NCBI GenBank assembly: GCA_023014335.1
Contig: JAECYW010000032.1
Coordinates: forward strand, 186,001-250,000
From: Galerina marginata
Taxonomy: Eukaryota > Basidiomycota > Agaricomycetes > Agaricales > Galerinaceae
Reading direction: 5' to 3'
Length of the DNA: 64,000 bases
In this document: one piece after another, positions 24,121-33,753 of the stretch
Layout: every line of letters begins with the position of its first letter
Position numbering within the stretch: the stretch's first letter is position 1
Notes under the pieces: generated by a model
Told to the model about the DNA's origin: nothing
What the model saw: only the letters and a program-made list of their open reading frames with translations
Databases searched by the model: none
Made by a program: the position numbers and the translations under genes

Positions 24121-24360
24121 CGAATCCTGATGGATGATGTAAGCTTCTGATCCGTTCCTGATCTCGGCTTATTTGCACCGCCTCGACGTCCATCGTGCCG
24201 TTTATAACTTAAGTTAATATACCTGCGTTTACCTTCGTGTGCACTGTGCGTACTCCTGTTAGGCCTCTATCCGATATTCTCAACTTTTAAGATACCAAGC
24301 AATACCGAGGGACTGAGTTTCTTAATGGAGAAATGTATTCATGTTAAATTTGAGAGTACG
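24121..24360 (+). repeat. Duplicated intergenic segment carrying the empty site of the 1,038-bp element
   Basis: This piece matches 13,466-13,561 joined directly to 14,607-14,700, starting with TAAGCTTCTGATCCGTTCCT and continuing with CAAGCAATACCGAGG. It has one TGTTAGG at 24257-24263, where the other locus has two copies flanking the element. Confidence 0.8.
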
Positions 24361-24384
24361 AATCAAGTACGAATGAGAGCCAGT

Positions 24385-24480
24385 GAGAGGGTACTTGTAC
24401 TCGGCCCTCGGGTATGTGCCCATCCAGGTAGATGCAGACTTGCATCTCGGAGGCGTCGTGAACATCACGGAGCGTGTACG
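24385..24480. repeat. Dispersed repeat R2, partial copy c
   Basis: Matches 15,800-15,890, sharing TATGTGCCC, the GCAGACT tract and CGGAGGCGTCGT. Confidence 0.45.
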
Positions 24481-24484
24481 TGTA

Positions 24485-24746
24485 CATCAGTAGTTTCACA
24501 ATTTACTTTTTTTGGCTTGGGCAAGCGAAAAAAAGCGAAAAAAAGCGCGAAAGCCACAAGTCAAACAATCCGCGTCCGTTTTCTAGAAAAGCGACCCTGT
24601 GCGTCCCTGGCAACTAACAATCCATCAGTCATTTGTACGTAATTTCTAGAAAATTCTGTTGATTTTTGCGGCTTTTTCGCTTTCTTGGCTTGCGAAAAGT
24701 CCAAAAAGGGTAAAAAGCGGACAAGTAAATTGTGAAGTTGCTGATG
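24485..24746. mobile_element. 262-bp inverted-repeat element (MITE-like)
   Basis: It starts CATCAGTAGTTTCACAATTT and ends with the inverted counterpart (CATCAGCAACTTCACAATTT on the other strand). The arms extend about 100 bp each and contain matching GCAAGC-AAAAAGCGAAAAA tracts. No clear target duplication flanks it, so it may be old or the ends may be slightly misplaced. It encodes nothing. Confidence 0.6.
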
Positions 24747-26356
24747 CTACATTCATTCTGGGTATACGGCGTGGTTCGCGTTTTGGTTCTTGTTTTTGGT
24801 TGGGAGATGCAGTGCATGGGGCCCGCAGAACTTTGGGCGTGGGTGCGAGTGGTTGCTGTCATTGACATGAGTGCTCAAAGGCCAGAGGTGGAGAATCAAA
24901 CGAGTATCAGTAGCGAAAAAAAGTGAGATAGGAACAGGGAAAAGGACGCACTGTGTTTTGTTTTCGAGCCTGGTCAGAATCCCGCCTCGGTGTGCTTCCC
25001 ATTACTCTTCATAGAAGCTTCATCCTCATCTCCCTCGAAGTTATAAGCCAGTACGACTCCTCCCTCAATAGCGTAACAATGCGCTGATCCTGGCCTCGGT
25101 TCACGGTGTCGGTGCGTGTTTAGGGTTGAAGTCTAAACATCGATCTTCCGGGATGTTTTCAGTCCTACTCGTGTAGGTAGTGAAGCAGCTCAGGTAGTCG
25201 CCGGAAGGTCTGCTATTATGTGGCGGTGAGGGTCTGGATTTGGTGGTAAGCTGGTACTTAGGTCGAGGGAACAGTCGTTGTGCAGGAAGCCCACTGACTG
25301 AAGATATTTGATGGCGCGCTGATGGCGGGACACAGCCACAGATCAACAATCTAATCTTTTCGTCGCCTCATTTCGCAGCATTCGTCCCCATGGCCATCGA
25401 TGCGAAATCGATGCGCTCCTGAGTACGTCCACGTCGAACTACACCTCCGATGAACCTAGTCTCTCCCCATCACGCTATTTTACTGCTGGGATTCCCAGTG
25501 AGGGAAATCTGTGCAGTTTGAAGTTCGAGGTCCACCGCATCGGCGAACTTGTGGGCGAGATCTCTTCCCAGAACCCAGATCGAGTTCGATCGGATGAAGG
25601 CTCGATGCAGGCTGGTTGCAGGTATCAAGACTTCAACCATATTAATATTGGCGAACACGGAGCCCCATGTGAAAATGGGAAGGCTGAGTAGCGCACTAGA
25701 GTTTATTTTCGACCTCAGTGCAGACTGCAGTGAGCGCTGGTTCGCTGGATGAGTAACGAACTGTTCCGCTTGTCTGTGGTTCTAAAGTTAGTGATCAAGA
25801 AGTAGGTGGCGTCAGAATCAAATGCTCGACAATATAGTTGGCAGTGAGAACGGCTAAAAAAAGACAGTACACGGTGGTACAGCTATGTTACTATTACTCC
25901 GACTTCTTTGGAGTAAATACGGCGACGGTACGCAGCCCTATGACTCATTAATAACTGAGGACTAAATTTAGGTTTCAATCATGCCCGGTCCGTTTTTGTG
26001 AGCTCTATGATTAGCATGAAACCGAGCTTCACAGGAAGTGCATACAATGGCGATGATGAGCAGGATCACCCAGTTTTCTGTTCAATTTGATCACCAATTT
26101 TGATTGACTTGGAAATTAAGCCGGAGAGAAAATCATGCTCCGGAGCACAGCTCGTAGCTCTGATTTTCTCTGAATCAACGGAAAAGGTGGTGGATTGGGG
26201 AAATTATGGATACACTACATATGATGGGTTGATCCCTTAACTCATCTTGATATTAGGGTAAATTAGTACCCGAGCATGCAACAGACGGTATAAGAACACG
26301 GAGGAAGTCTTCGGTTTCTTCAACCCCAAATATCCACTCAATTAAAAGTTCCTCCG
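24747..26356. other. Intergenic stretch, nothing assigned
   Basis: Only short open frames. No family motif, repeat copy or inverted ends seen. Confidence 0.3.
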
Positions 26357-28109
26357 ATGTCTTACTTGGATCCCGCGGTGCTCCAGTCAGCGTTAGTTGA
26401 CATAGCAACTGACACTCGAATAACAAACCTTAGTACAGGTGCGAGCGCTCGTTAAAACCTCGGCTCTCGTCAGAGGCGACTGAGTGACCAATTACACAGT
26501 TGCCACTTTGACCTGGCTTGTGTATGATATTGCGATCTTCTTCGATCAAGAGGTCTTTAGCTCTGTTAGTAAATAGTGTCCTTGTCTAATTATTTCGTCC
26601 CGTGTGCATAGCTTGAATTAATTTGGAAGTGAGTACTGCACATAATATTCTTCTCTTGTTGACTCACTTAAAAATCGCACTCCCCCCCCTTTCCACAATC
26701 AGAAAGAGCTGGGCACCACCAAAGGTTCTATACCTTTTTCTGCGATACTTTGCGCCAGTGTGGATAATGTGAGCTTTTGTTGCACCATCGATCGCTAAAT
26801 AATCTTAGCGGTGTCGTTATAGGTGTCATCTTATAGTTGGAGGTTTGTGGAGTGATACACGATTTGGCACAAAATCTGATTAACGTCATGATAAAAGTAT
26901 CACCTGGTGATCGTCTTTCGGAGATGGTACGTGATATCGCGTATGTTCAAAATAAACAATTCTGACTATAGGCGTTCAAAGACGTAACATTTTCATTAAT
27001 ATAGCTCAGTCAAAATTTTAATTCCAAGAACAGTTGTGGGGCTTTGCCAGTACTCCTAGTCTTGTGTGTCTCGTTCTCGTTGGCCGTTCTCTTTTTCTAA
27101 CTTCCACCCTTACAGAGGACCGATGGTGTTGTGGATAACTGCAGACACTGTCTTGTTGATTCGATTAAGAGCCATTTATGCGGATACGAAGCAAGGTCCA
27201 TATGGATTCATTTAAATGGGGGTTTTCACTGATGTTCACTGCTCCTTTCAGCTTTTAAATGGATGCTCATCGCTTGGTTAATGGGGGCCACCGTAAGTGC
27301 CTAATATGGATTACTCAAGAAGGCATGACGAGACTGTAACTGATCGAGTCATAGGTTTCCTTGTCCATCTTATTTTACTCGATGTTCATTTCAAGTTTTA
27401 TTCCGGCACCACCCCCGTTTTCGTCCGTCACTGGATGCCTAGACCTTACTGTGGACTATCACAAGTTAAGTTTGACGAAAATTGCAATGTACGTGGTTCG
27501 AAGCCTTATTCAATAATGCAAAAGAGCTGGAAAAATTCATAGGATCACTTCCCTATCGATTCACGCGGCTATTTTAGCACTGACGATGTTCAAGTTTTAC
27601 CGAAATCTTGTCAGTTTGGGGAGTATTCGTTTTGGAGCCATCATGTCGGCCTTCATCGCCGATGGAATACTGTACTACATTGGTCTAGTAGGTGCGTGAT
27701 TTGGAGATCTCCGTCCCGTGGCCCTAAATTCATGCATCCTCCTCAGCTGCCACAAGTCTACAGTTAATCGCGACAACTTTTGGGCGCTCAGGCACTCGCA
27801 CCGCTGTCGCATTTGTTGCGCCTCTGTCAGTCTTTCTCCACCTCTTGCGACTAACGTAACAACTGACAGTATTGACATATGCAGCTGGTTGGGTGGATTC
27901 TACAGTTTTGCGGTCCGTTAGCTGTTATTCAATTATTTTGGTTTCAAATTAACACGTTAACCCCATACCGTATGAAGGCCAGCCACCTTATACTTCACTT
28001 GCGTGCCGTCAACGCGGATTCCAGAGGTTTAAGCACTGTTTCTCATCCACTCGATTTTGGACGTTGTACAGACATGCAATGGGCAGGCACGGAGAGTGGT
28101 AATTGTTGA
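26357..28109 (+). CDS. DUF6533 multi-pass membrane protein 1
   Basis: The 5' exons join in phase: 26357-26438, 26485-26552, 26612-26628, 26703-26768. They give MSYLDPAVLQ..., then the DUF6533 signature VTNYTVATLTWLVYDIAIFF followed by WKKSWAPPKVLYLFLRYFAP. Downstream pieces fit the family: PMVLWITADTVLLIRLRAIY (about 27,121-27,185), FKWMLIAWLMGAT (27,254-27,292), a segment with SVTGCLDL (27,355-27,490), IHAAILALTMFKFYRNLVSL to ADGILYYIGLVG (27,543-27,690), and a last exon from about 27,885 ending MKASHLILHLRAVNAD... at 28,109. The family consists of basidiomycete proteins with about seven predicted membrane helices and unknown function. The exon junctions between 26,769 and 27,120 are not resolved, and an in-frame stop there could mean partial decay. 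Confidence 0.6.
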
Positions 28110-29629
28110 ATAAATTTAAATCCTGATTATGACGGTGAGATTCATGGTTTTTGAGCACCTTTGGTGGAAAGGAGTAATTGGATGGATTTGTACAACAATA
28201 TTGAATGTAGTCAGGAGGCATATGAAATTTTCGACCCAGTGCTCGTTATATTCAATTGACGACAAGTAGTGAAAGCAAATTTATTTTTTGGAGGTAATAA
28301 TAAGCGTCGACGTTCTAATCACATTTGTTCATTAATCACCGGCATCCACATTCCGAAGCACTGTACTAGCAGTCTGAGGAACAAGGTATCAGAGCAAGAT
28401 AAAAGACAGCTGGAGTATCATGCATGTCCCCCGCCGCTTATCGGGGAGATAACATGCATTCTAGAGGCGCCTGAAGCAAAAATCCTTTTCGTTTACCCAG
28501 CCTCTGAATGGATAAACAGGTTATGAATATCGTTCACCATTACTTCGGATAACCTAGTGCGTGCTGTAACGTTTTCAATCTCAGAGGTCTCTCTCGGGTA
28601 ATCCAAGTGGCCAATTGTCAGCTGGTACATATAGCTAAATTTATCCTGAGCGGCGAACTCCCAGTAAGCGCGTCATATTTAAATTTACTCTGAGTAGAAA
28701 CAATGAATTGAAAAGGAAGTCCAATAATAGTCTATTTCTTCGGTTCTCATGAGACTGATCAAATGTTTCAAGCATCTGCAGTTCAATTATCTGAAACAGA
28801 GAAGTTAAGAAGGTGTTCAACATGAAGGGCTCTGTTGGCGAGGCATCTTCCCTCGACTGGTTCTTTGTAAATCGTCATAAAAACGTGAACGAAGAAGTTG
28901 CAGTGAACGGCCGACATCTGACGAAGCTGGAAATTCAGGGGTAGTCATTGGGGCGGTCCGAAAAATCTCATCGTTAGACTATTGAGTTTGGATGAAGTCC
29001 GGTAAGAGCTTCGCCTGAGTTCAAAATTTGACCGTTTTCATGGAAGCTTGATGCAGATTTCTTGATATTTTCTGAATTCATACTTCGTACGATTCCGAAT
29101 CATCAAAAATTGTATCAATAGCACAAAATCTCATATACTTAGAGAGTTCATCACAGGCTGGATTGTAATTTCCACAATTCCCGACTTCAGATCAATCACG
29201 AGAAGGTGTCGAGATTATTGAATTACTTATGGGTATTTCTCTAGGGTCCACGCATTGGTGGATAACCTGAGACTTATCTGTGTTAAACTTAAGATTGCTG
29301 AGGAAGCGGGCTATAAAACGCATTGGGATGAAGGACAAAAATGGTATTGATCCCAAGTTAACGCTTATAACTTGAATAGCCTGGACAGCAACTTAAATTG
29401 GATGGCACAGCTCATGCTGCGCAGAGTGAGAAACGGGCTGTCTGAGAGGCTACCACTGAACAGGATTTTGGTGGGAACATGTTAATTAAAAGCAATAAGC
29501 ATGCTCGAAAAACGTCGAGCTTCGACGTTGAAAAAGCTCTGTGTCGCGCTGCGGCCTGAGTGCCGGAGCTAACCGGAACAGAGCGCATCAGAAGCTTACA
29601 TAATCCGTCGGCACGACTCATCAACTTGG
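28110..29629. other. Intergenic stretch left of the retrotransposon
   Basis: AT-rich, short open frames only. Nothing recognised. Confidence 0.3.
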
Positions 29630-29969
29630 TCGTGTTTAAAGTGTGTTTACTCGAGTCCAATGCGATCCGGCCAGGACGCTCGAGGGATACAAATTATCCT
29701 GAACACTCGCTTGTCCTGAACAGCGAGATTCATCCATACTCACGTTGACCTGATCGCGTGTTCGCTCCGTGCGCCAATCATAGTTAATTTCTACTTATAG
29801 GAGTATTGTGAAACATTCCGAAAACTATTTGGGAGAGGATGAAACGAGATCTCCTTTCATAGGAATTTCGTCTCGACGCTCATATCCTCTCCCAGGTAAG
29901 ATATCCGATAGGAATTTCGTCTCGACGCTCATATCCTCTCACAGTCACAGAGGCAATTTATTCGAGTAC
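29630..29969 (+). repeat. Retrotransposon left terminal repeat A1
   Basis: 340 bp, matching A2. It contains two exact 33-bp direct repeats (29859-29891 and 29908-29940, beginning ATAGGAATTTCGTC) and an inverted pairing between GGGAGAGGAT near 29,830 and ATCCTCTCCC near 29,884. Such terminal structures probably act in recombinase binding or reverse-transcription priming; this is inference. Confidence 0.85.
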
Positions 29970-29995
29970 TATCTTTGAATATTTACACATTCCAT

Positions 29996-30494
29996 CAAGG
30001 GGGGTCCGGGATCTGAATACTGCACCGGGGGTTCCAATTTTTTTTTAGTGAACTTTCGCTGAACCAACCAGCCAACGTAATCAGGCACGTATCTATATTA
30101 GGAAATATTACATCATCGCGGTGCTTTTTCCGTCGCCAATCTCCTCCCCGCCAGCCTGCCGCAAACATTGTCGACCCAAGCAGGCCTTGTTTCTCGATGC
30201 CTGCTCAACTGACATACAGGCCAGATAATGCTGCAACATTAAATATGAGTCGAACTATCTTAGTATTATGTAAAGTGGCAAAATTGCCCTGAGGCTCCCC
30301 TTTTTTCCTATGATTTGCACAGGATGCACTTGATACTAAGTTGATAGAATAATCCATAGCCTTTGGACGCTTTTTCGGTACATTCTGAGCCTTTTCAGGC
30401 CAAAAATAGGTAGGTACAAAAAAATTTTAGCGGCCTGAAGGCCGAACCAACCACCCAACCCCCGGTCCGGTATTCAGATCCCGGACCCCCCTTG
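29996..30494. mobile_element. 499-bp hAT-type MITE nested in the retrotransposon leader
   Basis: Ends are CAAGGGGGGTCCGGGATCTG and its inverted match. Perfect 8-bp target duplications CATTCCAT lie at 29988-29995 and 30495-30502. A second copy of the family lies at 46918-47429 in the opposite orientation. It ends 27 bp before the gag ATG at 30522, so it now forms most of the leader. It has no coding capacity. Confidence 0.9.
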
Positions 30495-30521
30495 CATTCC
30501 ATCGTTCCTCATTTAATTATC

Positions 30522-31958
30522 ATGAGCCATGACGGACCATTCGCACGAAGCATCCCCTTTATTTCAGGTGAAACCCAAGAACCAACTTCACCTGGAATCA
30601 GAAAGGATAGCCAGTCCTCAGCCCCACAATCTGCAGGACATCCCGCTTCTTCAGCGTCTCACGGAACCGCAATGCGAGAATCCACTTCTCAATCGCATCC
30701 AAAGTCCCTCGATATTGTCAAACTCCTCGATAGCATCGTCGAAGACTTCAGGAATAAACAATTTACAAAATCTCAGACAATTGTACGACTCAGTTCCACT
30801 CTCTGTTTCTCTCCCGAGCGAGAGGAACCAGAGAAAGCGGCCGCTCTCATCCAGTACCTCACCGCAATTGACTCCATCGAAAAGCTCTCTGTTGAAGCGG
30901 CTCAACGAGGATTACATGCAGCCACCGGACTCAGTGAGCAACCCATCGTTAGTAACGCGAATGTCGAACAAGTTCTCGACCCCCAAGACGACACATGGAA
31001 AACTGGAACAAAGCCCAACGAGGAATCCCAAGCGTTTATTAGATCGTTTGTCCAGTCTAGAAAGCGTCGAGAACGCAGTGTCTCCAGTGACGAAGAAGAC
31101 GCTATTGAGCAGGTTAACGATACCGGAGACACATCCAACAAGAAAATCCGACTCTTCGAAAAGGACATGCCGTGGTTTGATCGAGAATCAGCTGCCCGTC
31201 GCTCCGCAAATCCCAGTTGTGTCAAAACTCGCGAAATCCTTACCGTCTTCGCCAGAGATTATAATGCGGTCAAACAGTGGATCATTATTGCCCACACTGC
31301 ACCCTGCGGATTTCCTCCTATCGAGTGGGAAAACATCATTAAAGGACGACCCGTTAGCCTTGACAACGTCCTCAGCTCCCTCCACCATATCTCTCCAATC
31401 AAAGAGAACATTGGACGCGTGGGATCGACTGAAATCAGTCTTGGACGTACCGAGCCTACTAGGAAAGTCAAAACGAGTGGAGAATGGACTTCCGCTTGGA
31501 ATGCCACCATCAAAGCGACAATGTTTGCTTTCCCCCACAGAGAAGACGAACTCCGCGAGTACGGCGACTACATGGACCGCGAGTTCTCATCGAAAGTGGT
31601 TTCGGCCCATCGTAAACTCATCATCTACGACGAAGCCGTCCGCGGTGAGGTCGGAGGTGGACAAAGAATATTACTTACCGACCGCAGCCATTTCTCCTAC
31701 ATCTATTCCGCCATCGTCTTACCCGATGGAATTGAATCCGAATTTGGTAATAGCGCCACCAATTCAAAAGGAAGCAAATCGCAGATTGATATCTGCCGCC
31801 GGTACAACTCCAAAGCCAAATGTCCTAACACCGCATCCACCTGTAGATACCGACATATTTGTGGCGGATGCAAGCAACCCGGGCACTCCAAGCCGGACTG
31901 TCCATCGGGAGAGGGAAAGACTTCTCAGAAGTCTTCATCCCAAATATCTCCGCTATAA
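30522..31958 (+). CDS. Gag-like protein of the retrotransposon
   Basis: 478 aa from ATG at 30522; the frame is open further upstream but that part lies in the MITE. The N-terminal third is Ser/Pro-rich and the middle is charged (KRRERSVSSDEEDAIEQ). The C-terminus has two zinc-binding clusters: CRRYNSKAKC-x7-CRYRH, of the CCCH kind, then CGGCKQPGHSKPDC, a zinc knuckle. These are typical of nucleocapsid-like RNA binding, so a structural or packaging role is likely. The whole ORF from nucleotide 30529 is overlapped in the +1 frame by the RT ORF. The start has A at -3. Confidence 0.75.
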   Translation: MSHDGPFARSIPFISGETQEPTSPGIRKDSQSSAPQSAGHPASSASHGTAMRESTSQSHPKSLDIVKLLDSIVEDFRNKQFTKSQTIVRLSSTLCFSPEREEPEKAAALIQYLTAIDSIEKLSVEAAQRGLHAATGLSEQPIVSNANVEQVLDPQDDTWKTGTKPNEESQAFIRSFVQSRKRRERSVSSDEEDAIEQVNDTGDTSNKKIRLFEKDMPWFDRESAARRSANPSCVKTREILTVFARDYNAVKQWIIIAHTAPCGFPPIEWENIIKGRPVSLDNVLSSLHHISPIKENIGRVGSTEISLGRTEPTRKVKTSGEWTSAWNATIKATMFAFPHREDELREYGDYMDREFSSKVVSAHRKLIIYDEAVRGEVGGGQRILLTDRSHFSYIYSAIVLPDGIESEFGNSATNSKGSKSQIDICRRYNSKAKCPNTASTCRYRHICGGCKQPGHSKPDCPSGEGKTSQKSSSQISPL

Positions 31959-33753
31959 TATTTGGCGGGAAGATTACTTTTCTCTCTCGACTGCTGACTG
32001 GACCGAACACGCGCTTCCCCTACCGCCTCCTCCTACGAAAGAAATTGAAAACCCTATCGTAGCTAAAACCATTTCCCAAAATCCATCTTTATTTCGAATT
32101 GTCACTCCTATCAACGTCGACCGCTTCGAATATTTACTTAAGGATCACCCAAATCAACCTTTCGTCGCATCGGTGTGCCGTGGTTTACGAGAGGGCTTCT
32201 GGCCGTGGGCCGATACCCTCAAGGAAGGCTACCCGACTACACATGATGCTTCTCTTCCTACTCCAAATGATACAGTCAACGCTTCTTTCCTTCGAAGTCA
32301 GTGTGCTATCGAGGAACAAAAAGGTCGATTTTCTGCTCCTTTCGGAAAGGACCTCCTCCCTGGCATGTACAGTATGCCTATTCATGCCGTTCCAAAACCT
32401 GGTTCAGACGATCTCCGAATGGTAACAGACCAAAGCGCAAGTAACTTCTCTCTCAACTCAATGATTGCTCGAGATGACATCAAAGGCTATCCATTGGATA
32501 ATATGAAGCACCTCGGCGAAGAATTGCTTTTATTTCGTCGCACTTTTGGCGATGAACCTCTCTTGCTTTTTAAATCAGATGTTGCCGAGGCTTATCGTCT
32601 AATGCCCGTTCACCCGTTTTGGCAGATAAAACAGGTTAACACACTTGACGGTTTCCGTTCAATTGACCGTTGTAATGCCTTTGGCGGACGTGGCTCTGGC
32701 TGCATCTGGATATCTGCAAATGCCTTGATTACCTGGATTGCCAGATATGTCAAGGATATCCCTAGACTTCTCGTCTATTCGGACGACTCATACTCCATTG
32801 TCAAAGCATCCTCTTTGGTCAAGTACGAACCGTTTGACAAATTTATGCCCGCTGACCAAGTCGCGCTCATGGATCTCTGGACGGAACTTGGTATACCATT
32901 CAAAGAGAAGAAACAAGTCTTCGGTTCACCTCTAACTATAATTGGAATTGAAGTCGATCCGAATGCGATGTCTTTCACGCTTCCGCAATCGAAGCGCCTG
33001 GAACTCCTTAATGAAATCGAGAAGTTTTGTTCTATTTCTCTTCATTCTCGAGGCGCTAAACATACGTTGCGCGAATGGCAGCGTTTAGCTGGTTGGATTA
33101 ACTGGAGTTTCAACGTCTTCCCTCTTCTCCGCCCCTGCTTGAACTCTTTCTACGGAAAAATCAGCGGAAAGGATGCTCCCAATGCCGAAATATGGGTCAA
33201 TAATATCGTTCGTGAAGAGCTTAAATGGGCGGCTAATCACATCAAAAATTTACCCGGGGTCCTCTTGTTACGGACACTTGATTGGGGCATCGACAATTCC
33301 GATCTCACCATATATTGCGACGCCTGCATGGAAGGAATGGGATTCTGGTATCCTGACCGCCGGCTGGGATATTATTCCCCCGTTCCTGACGACATTCCAG
33401 CTGACTTCATTTTTTATTATGAAGCACTGTGTGTTTTAAGCGCCCTTATTCATGCATCGAAAACATCGGAAAAATCCCTCCGAATTGTTATTTTCACAGA
33501 TAACACAAACACCGTCGACATGTTCAATTCTATGCGTGGTTTACCCGCATATAATTACATATTGCGCTCTTCGGTTGACGTGCGCTTAAAATCTCACCAT
33601 CAACTTCGAGTTTTGCACGTCCCCGGACACGAAAACAATGTTGCTGATGCTATTTCTCGCCGTCAATTTGTTAGGGCTTTGTCCCTACAGCCTGGACTTC
33701 GGTTCGGATTTTTTCAACCCCCTCAATTACCGCTGGGGGCTACCAAAAAATGA
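30529..33753 (+). CDS. Reverse transcriptase-RNase H polyprotein with long overprinted N-terminus
   Basis: 1,074 aa from ATG at 30529, only 7 nt after the gag ATG (ATGAGCCATGAC). The first ~477 codons run in the +1 frame of gag without a stop. This half repeats a short hydrophobic motif: PLLQRL, PLLNRI, SLLKRL, RLLDRL, TLLSRL. After the gag stop comes a reverse transcriptase (LPGMYSMPIHAVPKPGSDDL, FKSDVAEAYRLMPVHP, catalytic YSDD at residues 750-753), then RNase H with DLTIYCDACMEGMGFW, FYYEALCVLSA, IFTDNTNTVDMFN and HVPGHENNVADAISRR. It makes cDNA from the element RNA. How the second ATG is reached is not shown; leaky scanning is plausible. Alternatively translation begins further downstream. 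Confidence 0.85.
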   Translation: MTDHSHEASPLFQVKPKNQLHLESERIASPQPHNLQDIPLLQRLTEPQCENPLLNRIQSPSILSNSSIASSKTSGINNLQNLRQLYDSVPLSVSLPSERNQRKRPLSSSTSPQLTPSKSSLLKRLNEDYMQPPDSVSNPSLVTRMSNKFSTPKTTHGKLEQSPTRNPKRLLDRLSSLESVENAVSPVTKKTLLSRLTIPETHPTRKSDSSKRTCRGLIENQLPVAPQIPVVSKLAKSLPSSPEIIMRSNSGSLLPTLHPADFLLSSGKTSLKDDPLALTTSSAPSTISLQSKRTLDAWDRLKSVLDVPSLLGKSKRVENGLPLGMPPSKRQCLLSPTEKTNSASTATTWTASSHRKWFRPIVNSSSTTKPSAVRSEVDKEYYLPTAAISPTSIPPSSYPMELNPNLVIAPPIQKEANRRLISAAGTTPKPNVLTPHPPVDTDIFVADASNPGTPSRTVHRERERLLRSLHPKYLRYNIWREDYFSLSTADWTEHALPLPPPPTKEIENPIVAKTISQNPSLFRIVTPINVDRFEYLLKDHPNQPFVASVCRGLREGFWPWADTLKEGYPTTHDASLPTPNDTVNASFLRSQCAIEEQKGRFSAPFGKDLLPGMYSMPIHAVPKPGSDDLRMVTDQSASNFSLNSMIARDDIKGYPLDNMKHLGEELLLFRRTFGDEPLLLFKSDVAEAYRLMPVHPFWQIKQVNTLDGFRSIDRCNAFGGRGSGCIWISANALITWIARYVKDIPRLLVYSDDSYSIVKASSLVKYEPFDKFMPADQVALMDLWTELGIPFKEKKQVFGSPLTIIGIEVDPNAMSFTLPQSKRLELLNEIEKFCSISLHSRGAKHTLREWQRLAGWINWSFNVFPLLRPCLNSFYGKISGKDAPNAEIWVNNIVREELKWAANHIKNLPGVLLLRTLDWGIDNSDLTIYCDACMEGMGFWYPDRRLGYYSPVPDDIPADFIFYYEALCVLSALIHASKTSEKSLRIVIFTDNTNTVDMFNSMRGLPAYNYILRSSVDVRLKSHHQLRVLHVPGHENNVADAISRRQFVRALSLQPGLRFGFFQPPQLPLGATKK

